A stretch of 25,389 nt of DNA from Candidatus Glassbacteria bacterium RIFCSPLOWO2_12_FULL_58_11. Its GTDB lineage: Bacteria > Gemmatimonadota > Glassbacteria > GWA2-58-10. The stretch covers positions 1,798 through 27,186 of the forward strand of contig MFIX01000111.1 of the NCBI GenBank assembly GCA_001780825.1. The letters run 5' to 3'. The notes under the pieces were generated by a model. That model was given only the letters and a program-made list of their open reading frames with translations. It made no database searches and was not told the DNA's origin. The stretch's first letter is position 1. Each line of letters begins with the position of its first letter. A program made the position numbers and the translations under genes. This document shows positions 7,685 to 14,747 of this stretch, one piece after another.

Positions 7685-8338
7685 ATGTCAGAAACCTTGC
7701 CGGTCCTGAATGCATTTTTGCTGGTTGCCCTGTTCGCTGTTTATAGCCCCCGGAATTGCAAGGCAGAGGATACGGTTTCGCTTTTCGATGGGAAAAGTCT
7801 CGCGGGCTGGCACGCCGAGGGCGGAAAGATCGAGTCCTGGAAAGCCGCGGATGGCATATTGAGTTGTATCGCCCCGGGAGGCGGCTGGCTGACCACCGAT
7901 AAGGAGTACGCAGATTTCATCCTCAGCCTGGACTGGCGTATCCCGGAAGCCGGCAACAGCGGAGTCGGTCTGCGCTATCCTTCCGACACTCATGTTTCCG
8001 AGACCGGGATGGAAATCCAGATCCTGGATGACAACGCCGAACAGCACCGGAATATCAAACCGGCCCAGCATACCGGCAGCATCTACTACCAGGTGGCGGC
8101 CAAACAGGGCGCGGCCAATCCACCGGGCCAATGGAACCATTATGAGATTACCTGCCGGGGAGCGCTGGTGATAGTGAACTTGAACAGCAAAGAAGTGGTG
8201 CGGGCCAACCTGGAAGAGCATACTTCCGGTGAGGGCGGCCTGACCCCCCTGAGCGCCAGGCCGCGCTCGGGGCATATCGGCGTGCAGAGCCACGACACCG
8301 GCGTCGATTACCGGAATATCCGGATTAAGCCTCTTTAA
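7685..8338 (+). CDS. Exported DUF1080 (3-keto-disaccharide hydrolase-like) protein
   Basis: This 217-residue protein starts at ATG 7685 with GGAG seven bases upstream. The first 27 residues (hydrophobic stretch LNAFLLVALFAVY, then RNCKAED) form a Sec signal, possibly cleaved after CKA. The mature part is one DUF1080/LamG-like jelly-roll domain: SLFDGKSLAGW (32-42), then the GNSGVGLRY motif, the GMEIQILDD motif and the final SGHIGVQSHDTGVDYRNIRIKPL region, all typical of the family. Characterised members hydrolyse 3-keto-glycosides made by Gfo/Idh/MocA-type dehydrogenases, and such an oxidoreductase lies at 13395-14702. Whether these two work together is inference. Confidence 0.88.
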   Translation: MSETLPVLNAFLLVALFAVYSPRNCKAEDTVSLFDGKSLAGWHAEGGKIESWKAADGILSCIAPGGGWLTTDKEYADFILSLDWRIPEAGNSGVGLRYPSDTHVSETGMEIQILDDNAEQHRNIKPAQHTGSIYYQVAAKQGAANPPGQWNHYEITCRGALVIVNLNSKEVVRANLEEHTSGEGGLTPLSARPRSGHIGVQSHDTGVDYRNIRIKPL

Positions 8339-8393
8339 GCTCCAGCCGGCCCGGGAATCCGCTCTGATTATGCTCAGGATCTTGCGGAACAAA

Positions 8394-8419
8394 AAAAGGC
8401 CGCTTTTCAGCGGCCTTTT
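8394..8419 (-). terminator. Intrinsic terminator of the 30-codon gene; may also stop the DUF1080 transcript
   Basis: A perfect 10-bp stem AAAAGGCCGC / GCGGCCTTTT surrounds a 6-base loop. On the minus strand the stem is followed by an unbroken run of seven T, an excellent rho-independent terminator 20 bp after the stop of the small gene at 8439. On the plus strand the T tract is four bases, so it may also end the DUF1080 message. Confidence 0.85.
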
Positions 8420-8438
8420 CCATTGGCTTCCCGGTCAT

Positions 8439-8531
8439 TCAGATCATCAGCGACACGCTGATCAGCGTGAAGTAAACCACCAGAGCCACTGTCGCATTAC
8501 CGGCGAACTTGATCATTTCATTGGCGTTCAT
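8439..8531 (-). CDS. 30-residue single-transmembrane microprotein
   Basis: This short minus-strand frame runs ATG (8531) to TGA (8439) and encodes 30 residues: MNANEMIKFAGN, then TVALVVYFTLISVSLMI. The second part is an uninterrupted hydrophobic helix of about 18 residues, enough for one membrane span, with the short polar N-terminus carrying one Glu and one Lys. An AGGAG ribosome binding site lies six bases before the ATG and a strong intrinsic terminator follows the stop. Together these make an independent small transcription unit rather than a chance frame. I do not recognise the family; it could be an accessory subunit or regulator of a transporter or oxidase, or the membrane peptide of a toxin system. 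No clear promoter was found in the 205 bp upstream, which are shared with the divergent nitrilase gene. Confidence 0.68.
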   Translation of the reverse strand: MNANEMIKFAGNATVALVVYFTLISVSLMI

Positions 8532-8736
8532 TGCAGTCTCCTGTGTATTATTGTCGGGGTTTGAATGCTGCTTCCAATTATTAAGACAACCCGAAGCGGC
8601 TGACGGTTTCAAAATTTTTATCTCTATGAAATTGAATTAAGCTTATTGAACCTTCGACCGGTAAGGACTCGATCACCGCTGCCGCGTAGCGTATCCGGGA
8701 GCTGATTGCGGCGCAGAGCTGAAAGGAGCGCGAGAG

Positions 8737-10161
8737 ATGCATTACGACAACAGTTACATTTTCTCAGGTAAATGGTCCAGGCGTATCAGCGCGATTTTAC
8801 CCGGGATTCCCGCAATCGGTTTTATTCTCCTGGCCGCTGTCGCTCTTTTGGAGCCTTCGCCGGCCTTTCCCGCGGAGGAGCAGGTCCTGCTCCGGGAGGA
8901 TACATTCAGCGGAGAATCCGGATGGCAGCGCGAAAGCCGTCGCGCGGAAATCAGCCCGGAATTTTTCGTCGCCGAAAGACCCAGCCTGGGCGGTCCGGGC
9001 AGCCTGGGGATGTACGGCGCCTCGAACAGCGTGGTGCGGGGCAGTTGGAGCAAAGTGGTCAAGGGAATCGGCGGGGGCGGGCACTACCGTTTCGAGGCCG
9101 CGTTCCTGGCCCAGGGGGTCGATTTCACCCACCAGACGGTTTTCGCCGCGCTGGAATGGCGGGATGCCGATGGCGCAATGATCGGACATCAGCGGGACTA
9201 CGCCGCGGAGCTGGATCTGGCGAATGGCTGGCAGAAAGTCGGCGGCACGTTTCAGGCCCCCTCGAATGCCGGAATGGTGAAAATCAGCCTGTACCTCAGC
9301 CACTGCGCCCAGGCCCGGGTCTGGTGGGATGCAATCAGTCTGGTGCGGGTCCCCGACCCGCCCAAACGCCACGTGCGCCTGGCGACAGTCAACTGCCGGC
9401 CGCACGATAATTCAGCCTCAACCCAGTCGGTCGAGGATTTCTGCAAGGTGGTGGAAGAGGCCGGCAAACAGGGCAGCGACATTGTCTGCCTGGGCGAGGG
9501 GATCAACCTGTGCGGAGTGGTGATAAAGGAGGCCAACCGGCCTGCGGAATACGGTGATATCGCCGAGCCGATCCCGGGACCCACCACCCGCAGGCTGGGC
9601 GAGCTGGCCCGCAAATACAAAATGTACATTGTCGCCGCCCTGGGGGAACGGGAAAAGCAGGCGCTTTACAATACCGCGGTCCTGATCGACCGCAACGGCG
9701 AGATTGCCGGCAAATACCGCAAAGTATATATCCCGGAGGGCGAGTACGACCAAGGTTGCGCCCAGGGGGATGCCTACCCGGTGTTCGATACCGATTTCGG
9801 CCGGATCGGAATGATGATCTGCTGGGACTCCTGGTTTGCCGATCCGGCCCGCGCGCTTTCCGTACAGGGCGCCGAGGTGATCCTGCTGCCGATATGGGGC
9901 GGCAACTCGACCCTGATCCGGGGCCGGGCAATCGAAAACCACGTCTATGTGGTAAGCTGCGGCTATGATGTCGAGAGCACGATTTACGATCCCTGGGGGA
10001 CCCTGCTGGCCGAGGCCAAGGAGCGGCCCGGAGTGGCTGTCGCCGATATCGACCTGAATTATCCGCCGGCCTGTCCCTGGCCCTGGCCGCTGGGCGACAC
10101 CCGCCAGGTGTTGCTGCAGGCCCGCCGTAACGATATCAAGCTGCCCGCCCTGGAGCGCTGA
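8737..10161 (+). CDS. Exported nitrilase-superfamily amidohydrolase with N-terminal beta-sandwich-like region
   Basis: This 474-residue protein starts at ATG 8737 after AAAGGAG. Residues about 15-46 are a Sec signal or N-terminal anchor (hydrophobic LPGIPAIGFILLAAVALL, then FPAEEQ). Residues about 50-205 form a strand-rich domain like a carbohydrate-binding or 'jelly-roll' module. The C-terminal carbon-nitrogen hydrolase domain (about 213-442) has the full catalytic set: E254 in CLGEG, K329 in KYRKVYIPEG and nucleophile C362 in MMICWDSWF, with an additional Glu at 335/337. Nitrilase-superfamily enzymes hydrolyse amides, carbamoyl groups or nitriles and are usually cytosolic. Export plus an extra domain suggests action on an external amide. 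The specific substrate is unknown. A terminator follows. Confidence 0.88.
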   Translation: MHYDNSYIFSGKWSRRISAILPGIPAIGFILLAAVALLEPSPAFPAEEQVLLREDTFSGESGWQRESRRAEISPEFFVAERPSLGGPGSLGMYGASNSVVRGSWSKVVKGIGGGGHYRFEAAFLAQGVDFTHQTVFAALEWRDADGAMIGHQRDYAAELDLANGWQKVGGTFQAPSNAGMVKISLYLSHCAQARVWWDAISLVRVPDPPKRHVRLATVNCRPHDNSASTQSVEDFCKVVEEAGKQGSDIVCLGEGINLCGVVIKEANRPAEYGDIAEPIPGPTTRRLGELARKYKMYIVAALGEREKQALYNTAVLIDRNGEIAGKYRKVYIPEGEYDQGCAQGDAYPVFDTDFGRIGMMICWDSWFADPARALSVQGAEVILLPIWGGNSTLIRGRAIENHVYVVSCGYDVESTIYDPWGTLLAEAKERPGVAVADIDLNYPPACPWPWPLGDTRQVLLQARRNDIKLPALER

Positions 10162-10196
10162 CCGGGCCGAAATAGAGAGCCGGACAATTTAAGCTG

Positions 10197-10230
10197 AACA
10201 GGGGTCGCTATTCTCGTGACCCCTGTTTTT
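10197..10230 (+). terminator. Intrinsic terminator after the nitrilase-like gene
   Basis: AACAGGGGTC (10197-10206) and GACCCCTGTT (10218-10227) form a perfect 10-bp stem with an 11-base loop, followed by a T run to 10230. It lies 36 bp after the stop codon and touches the end of the convergent gene at 10229. Confidence 0.85.
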
Positions 10231-11176
10231 ATTGCTCTTTGATCCAGGCGCGACTGCGTTCAAGCAGCGATTCGAACGGGCCCTCGTGGAAGAATATTAT
10301 CCCTTTCACGCTCACCGAATCCCCGGCCGGGCAGTCCGGTATCTCAGGGTCGGAGTGGAAACAGGGGTTGCGCGGGTTGCAGAACAGCACCCGGGCCGGG
10401 CACCAGATCGTAGCCAGCCAGCGGTTCTCGTCCTGGCTGGAGTGGATAGCGATCAGCGGCGGATCGGCCACCTCCTCCACAATTCTGCCCGGACTGTTGC
10501 CCCTGAACCAGTTGATATCCTCGATAGTCCGGTTATCGCGGCCGCCCTTGACATTCACCCCCCAGTTGATATTGGTCCGCAGGTCCTTCCAGCCCCGGTC
10601 CGGCAGGTCGCCGGTGTAGTGAGTTCCAATTCCGAGCTGGACCGGTTTTCCAGCGACGGCAATCCAGGTATTGGAGAAGCTGGTGTCGCGGAACTCGGAC
10701 AGCGCATCAGGCCGGCGCGTCAGGGCCTGCGACTGGTCCGGCTTGAGGCAGATCAAGGTACGGATATCTTTTATCGGCTCGGCTGTACGGTTTACAATCC
10801 CCACCTCGAGCCGCACCGCAATCGAATCGGCATGAGCGCGGGCTCTGTACAGTACTCCCGGACGAGGCTCGTACTCAAAGACAGCAGATGAGGAGTCCGG
10901 CCCGATCCGCCAGGGAGAGCTCATGGGAATTGGGTTGTCGTGGCTGGTGTTGGGCAGATCATGCCCCCAGCAGTGTTCCGGCAGGCTGAGCGAAGCAAAC
11001 TTCTCCGGTTCCCAGGGGGAGTGAATGAACAGGTCTCTCACGCCGTGTTCCCTCATCTCCGTGTATGTGCCCAGTTTGATCGGCCGGGCCTGCGATCCGG
11101 ATACCTCAAACGGCCGGGTGAGACTACAACCCATAGCGGCTGCCAAGATCCCCGCTGTTATCGTGATTCGGCCCAT
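10229..11176 (-). CDS. Exported lipoprotein of unrecognised family, paralogue A
   Basis: The 315-residue product has an N-terminal signal ending in AAAMGCSL, a plausible lipobox with Cys17, so it is probably anchored in a membrane facing the periplasm. The start is supported by AAGGAG eight bases upstream. I do not recognise the family. The protein is strand-rich, and its conserved blocks shared with the next gene are: HSPW, PEHCWG, RAxADSxAVxLE, a LIC segment, a KGGxDNRT block, LATIWxPxRVLF and PCxHSDP with a nearby DCP. The five or so invariant Cys and the PEHCWG block may form disulphides or a binding site. The order fits a one-domain beta-sandwich, but this is a guess. It is the last gene of a three-gene minus-strand cluster, 134 bp after paralogue B. 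Confidence 0.8.
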   Translation of the reverse strand: MGRITITAGILAAAMGCSLTRPFEVSGSQARPIKLGTYTEMREHGVRDLFIHSPWEPEKFASLSLPEHCWGHDLPNTSHDNPIPMSSPWRIGPDSSSAVFEYEPRPGVLYRARAHADSIAVRLEVGIVNRTAEPIKDIRTLICLKPDQSQALTRRPDALSEFRDTSFSNTWIAVAGKPVQLGIGTHYTGDLPDRGWKDLRTNINWGVNVKGGRDNRTIEDINWFRGNSPGRIVEEVADPPLIAIHSSQDENRWLATIWCPARVLFCNPRNPCFHSDPEIPDCPAGDSVSVKGIIFFHEGPFESLLERSRAWIKEQ

Positions 11177-11310
11177 GATATTTCTCCTTTTTAATTCGGT
11201 CGTGCTGCGCGGTTCCGCATAAAATCACCCTTCCCGTGCTTCCAGCCCCAGCGACCGGACAGTGTCTGCTCCGAAAGTCTTTCTCACAGATCAAATTTGA
11301 TCCATCCGGC

Positions 11311-12237
11311 TTACTTTTTTCTATGCCCGTCGCGACAGGATTCGGCCAGGGTGATCAGGGACTGGAAATTGCCCTGATGGAAGAAAACGATCCCGTTGGC
11401 TCTGGTCGTTTCACCTGGCGGGCAGTCGGGCGGCACCGGGTCGGAGTGGATGCAGGGGATATGCGGGTTGCTGAACAGCACCCGCGAGGGCTCCCAGATC
11501 GTGGCCAACCAGTGCTGCTCATCCTCCCTGGCATGGACACCGATCAGCGCCGGCTCAGCCTCCTCCTCGACCAGCCTGAACTGACGGCGGCCCCAGTCCT
11601 CGCTGAACCAGCCCATGTCATCCACTGTCCGGTTGTCTATCCCCCCTTTCAAGTTCATCACCCAGGCCGGCGGCATCCGCTCGGGTAATGTCCCGTTGAA
11701 ATGAGTATCCCTTCCAAAAGCCAGCGGCCGGCCCTCGACCGCCACCTCAGTCAACACGAAATTCGTATCCAGAAAAGCACTCATCCTGTGAGGCCGCGTG
11801 CAGATCAGGATCCGGATCTCGGTTATCGGAAGGGCGGTCCGATTTTCTATCTCCAGCTCCAGCCCTACCGCCATCGAATCGGCCCGGGCAGTCGCCCGGA
11901 AAAGGCTGCCATCCTGCGCGGTGACAGTATATTCGGCCCGTGTGGAATCTCCATTGAATTGCCAGCGGTTGGGCCGGGCCGTACCGCGGGCATCCGTGCT
12001 CAGGCCGCTGAAATTTTTGCCCCAGCAGTGCTCCGGGAAATCCAGCGCCATGTATTGTGTGCTGTCCCAGGGCGAGCGGACATAAAGCATGTCCAGTCCG
12101 GATTCCAGCTCGCCTCCCGGCGCGGCGAAACGGATCGGGAAAGTCGCCGGCCCTTGGGATAACTCCCCTGATTTGTCGGTCGCGCAGGAAAGGCAAGTGA
12201 TCAGCAGGATCAGCCATATTCTGTTTCGTACCGCCAT
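11311..12237 (-). CDS. Exported lipoprotein of unrecognised family, paralogue B
   Basis: This 308-residue protein is a clear homologue of the product of 10229-11176 over its whole length, sharing the SPW, PEHCWG, ADSxAVxLE, KGGxDNRT, LATIWxPSRVLF and HSDP blocks in the same order. The N-terminus is a short positively charged stretch (AVRNR), a hydrophobic WLILLITCL core and CLSCAT, a lipoprotein signal with Cys18. AAGGAG lies eight to nine bases before the ATG. It starts 12 bp after the creatininase-like gene, so they are probably co-transcribed. The degree of divergence between the two copies suggests an old duplication rather than a recent one. Function is unknown. Confidence 0.82.
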   Translation of the reverse strand: MAVRNRIWLILLITCLSCATDKSGELSQGPATFPIRFAAPGGELESGLDMLYVRSPWDSTQYMALDFPEHCWGKNFSGLSTDARGTARPNRWQFNGDSTRAEYTVTAQDGSLFRATARADSMAVGLELEIENRTALPITEIRILICTRPHRMSAFLDTNFVLTEVAVEGRPLAFGRDTHFNGTLPERMPPAWVMNLKGGIDNRTVDDMGWFSEDWGRRQFRLVEEEAEPALIGVHAREDEQHWLATIWEPSRVLFSNPHIPCIHSDPVPPDCPPGETTRANGIVFFHQGNFQSLITLAESCRDGHRKK

Positions 12238-12249
12238 ATTTCTCTCTCC

Positions 12250-13128
12250 TTAATGTTTATTAGTTTCCTGTCCGGCAAAGGCCTCATCGATCTTTTGTGT
12301 CAGGTAGTTTTCCACCATATCCAGGGCCTTTTCGCCGAACTCGCGGGAAATCTGGCTGCGTATTTCCTGGCCTCGGTAGTAGCCGCTCCGGCCGGTTTCT
12401 TCATCGACAATCGCCTTCATCCGCACCCCGCCGGGCGCCAGGGCCTCCCAGATCGAGGACTCCCACTTGGCCCCGTGATCTCCCGCTCCGCAGGCCAGCG
12501 GCTCCCAGAACGGAATGACTGTCGCCCGGCCGGTGGCGCTGTACTGCTCGGCGGTCTCGCGGACAATTTGAGTCTGGATCTCCGGGTAATGACCGGTATA
12601 GGCCACAATCACCTTGAACCCGATATTGGCGAGGCCGTCATAGGTCTCCAGCATGAAACGGCGAAAATAATCCTCGGTGAACATGAAATCGCCCACCTTC
12701 TTGTTGAAATCCCGGTATTCCTGTTCGCTCTGCTCAGGCCGGCGGTCGCCGTGCACTCCGGCCAGCAGGCTGACCGGCAGGACCACGCCATTCAATTTCT
12801 CCGACAGTCTCAGGCAGACCAGATAAGCTTTCTGGCCATCCAGGCTCCAGGGCAGGTGCTCCCCGTGGTGCTCCAGGATACCGACCGGCAGCCAGGCCAG
12901 AGGCCGCTCGCCTATCAGGTCGTACAGGTGGTTGCCATAGATCCGCGCCCAGCGGCGCTCTGTCTCGCCCTTATAGCCCGCCGGGACTTCCGGTGGATAC
13001 TCAAGACGAGTCTGGGCAGCTTCCGGCTGTCTGGCCGCCGGGCCGGAACAGCCTCCGAAAGCGAATACTCCGCAGCCTATAATTACCATCGAAAGCGGGC
13101 CGGCGACAATTTTATAAAATTTACTCAT
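12250..13128 (-). CDS. Creatininase-family metal-dependent amidohydrolase, lipoprotein
   Basis: The 292-residue product begins with an export signal ending in FGGCSG (Cys27), a good lipobox. The catalytic domain (about 65-285) shows the creatininase-family metal motif E-x-H-G-x-H-L-P with Glu86, His88 and Asp97 at the spacing known for creatininase (Glu34, His36, Asp45), plus His180 in YTGHYPE and a DHGAKWESS segment like the family's last metal motif. The creatininase Glu that follows two residues after that His is Pro182 here, so this is not creatininase proper; the second metal site may differ. The family removes amide groups from small molecules. The ribosome binding site GGGAGGAA is strong. 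A TATTAT at minus-strand 13195-13200 could be a -10 box. It is the first gene of the lipoprotein operon. Confidence 0.82.
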   Translation of the reverse strand: MSKFYKIVAGPLSMVIIGCGVFAFGGCSGPAARQPEAAQTRLEYPPEVPAGYKGETERRWARIYGNHLYDLIGERPLAWLPVGILEHHGEHLPWSLDGQKAYLVCLRLSEKLNGVVLPVSLLAGVHGDRRPEQSEQEYRDFNKKVGDFMFTEDYFRRFMLETYDGLANIGFKVIVAYTGHYPEIQTQIVRETAEQYSATGRATVIPFWEPLACGAGDHGAKWESSIWEALAPGGVRMKAIVDEETGRSGYYRGQEIRSQISREFGEKALDMVENYLTQKIDEAFAGQETNKH

Positions 13129-13274
13129 GTGTTCCTCCCCGGATCGAGATCATAGGTTTCTACTGCCGCTTGTCCACGCTCTTCAGGAGTAAACATAATA
13201 GCGCCCGGCCTCGGGAAGAAATACAAAAATTCTGTTCTAAGAGCTCATTTAAACGAGCGCGACGGATGATTCCC

Positions 13275-13303
13275 TTGCCCCGGAGAGTTTGTTAAAGTAT
13301 CTA
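13275..13303 (+). promoter_or_regulatory. Possible promoter of the Gfo/Idh/MocA gene
   Basis: TTGCCC (13275-13280), a 17-bp spacer and TATCTA (13298-13303) make a moderate sigma70-like pair in the 266-bp divergent region. It is 92 bp before the ATG at 13395. Confidence 0.35.
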
Positions 13304-13394
13304 TCAATCAGGACTCTATTCCAGTATGGCGTGGGCATCAATTCGGTCAAAGTACTGTTCGTCAGGCTGCTCTCTGATTTAAAAGGAGGCTCCG

Positions 13395-14702
13395 ATGAGT
13401 ACTTACGGTAAAACAGGGGAAAAGCAATCCCGGCGCACTTTTCTTAAGGCCGGGGCGGCCACGGCGGCCGGCGCTCTCGCCGGATTTGCCGTGTTGTCCA
13501 AGGCGCGGGGCGCCGGCACCGATCCGCTGAGGGTCGGTCTTATCGGCTGCGGAGGAAGGGGCACCGGCGCCGCAGACAACATTCTCAGCGGCGCGCCCAA
13601 TGTCCGCCTGGTGGCCCTGGCCGATCTATACCGGGATCGCCTCGACCAGTGTTTGAATAACCTGAAAGACCCCAGGCGCAAGGATGGAGCGTTGCCTGGC
13701 GTGGAAGTGACAAAGGAACGTTGTTTCGTGGGTTTTGAGGCATACAAGCGGCTTCTCGAGTCCGGGGTCGATCTGGTCCTGCTGGCCACGCCTCCCGCTT
13801 TCCGGCCGATTCATTTCGCCGCCTGTATCGAGGCGGGCAAGCACGTATTCGCCGAGAAGCCGGTGGCGGTGGACCCGGCGGGAGTCAGGAAGTTTATTGA
13901 GACCGGCGAGCTGGCCCGTCAGAAAGGTCTGGCAGTGATGGCCGGTACCCAGAGAAGGCACGATCCGGCTTTTATCGAGGCGGTAAAACGAGTCAAGGAT
14001 GGGCAGATCGGTCAAATACACGCGGTGCGCTGTTACTACAACACCGGCTTCCTCTGGAAATTCGAGCGTCAGCCCGGCTGGTCCGACATGGAATGGCAGA
14101 CCCGCAACTGGTATTACTTCACCTGGCTCTCAGGAGACCACATAGTCGAGCAGCACATTCACGATTTGGACAATGTGAACTGGGTCCTGGACGCTCTGCC
14201 CGAAAGATGCCTTGCCGTGGGCGGAAGGACCGTGCGCACCGAGGCGCTTTACGGGAACATTTACGACCATTTCGCCTGTGATTACGAGTACCCCGGGGGC
14301 CTGCACGTAATTAGCATGTGCCGCCAATGGGGCAATACCGATGTCAAGGTGGCGGTGGAGGTGGTCGGCACTAAAGGCACCGCGGTGATGGAACAGGATG
14401 GCCGGCTGTTTATCACCGGGGAAAATCCCTGGCGCTACCGTGAGCCGCGCATTGATTCCCGCAAACAGGAGCAAACCGATCTGGCGGCGGCGATCCGCGG
14501 CGGGAGCCTGCCCAACGATGCCCGCAGCATCGCCGAATCCACCCTGACCGCAATCCTGGGCAGGGAAGCCGCCTATTCGGGATCAACTGTCGAATGGGAG
14601 AAGCTCAAGACTTCACAGCAGAGCTTATTGCCGGAAAAATTCGAATTTGGCCCGCTGCCGGTCCGTCCGGTGGCCCGGCCCGGAGAGTACAAGCTGATTT
14701 GA
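13395..14702 (+). CDS. Tat-exported Gfo/Idh/MocA-family oxidoreductase
   Basis: This 435-residue protein starts after a strong AAAAGGAGG. Residues 12-18 (SRRTFLK) and the following Ala-rich stretch form a textbook twin-arginine signal, so the protein folds with its cofactor before export. The Rossmann domain begins at LRVGLIGCGGRG (45-56), and the conserved AEKPVAVDP (153-161) supplies the catalytic Lys155. The C-terminal domain carries the EQHIHDLDNVNWV motif with the catalytic His/Asp pair. Enzymes of this type oxidise sugars or reduce their keto forms with NAD(P). The group of Tat-exported members is common in Planctomycetes- and Bacteroidetes-like heterotrophs. It may work with the DUF1080 protein at 7685, though the genes are not adjacent. 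The specific sugar is unknown. Confidence 0.92.
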   Translation: MSTYGKTGEKQSRRTFLKAGAATAAGALAGFAVLSKARGAGTDPLRVGLIGCGGRGTGAADNILSGAPNVRLVALADLYRDRLDQCLNNLKDPRRKDGALPGVEVTKERCFVGFEAYKRLLESGVDLVLLATPPAFRPIHFAACIEAGKHVFAEKPVAVDPAGVRKFIETGELARQKGLAVMAGTQRRHDPAFIEAVKRVKDGQIGQIHAVRCYYNTGFLWKFERQPGWSDMEWQTRNWYYFTWLSGDHIVEQHIHDLDNVNWVLDALPERCLAVGGRTVRTEALYGNIYDHFACDYEYPGGLHVISMCRQWGNTDVKVAVEVVGTKGTAVMEQDGRLFITGENPWRYREPRIDSRKQEQTDLAAAIRGGSLPNDARSIAESTLTAILGREAAYSGSTVEWEKLKTSQQSLLPEKFEFGPLPVRPVARPGEYKLI

Positions 14703-14747
14703 ATGGGCTTAGGACGAGCGGTAAAATATGCAAAATTTTTCAGCGAA

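Noticed and set aside
12253..13155. 300-codon plus-strand open frame
   Set aside because: Antisense to the creatininase-like lipoprotein gene, with no family resemblance and no ribosome binding site of note.
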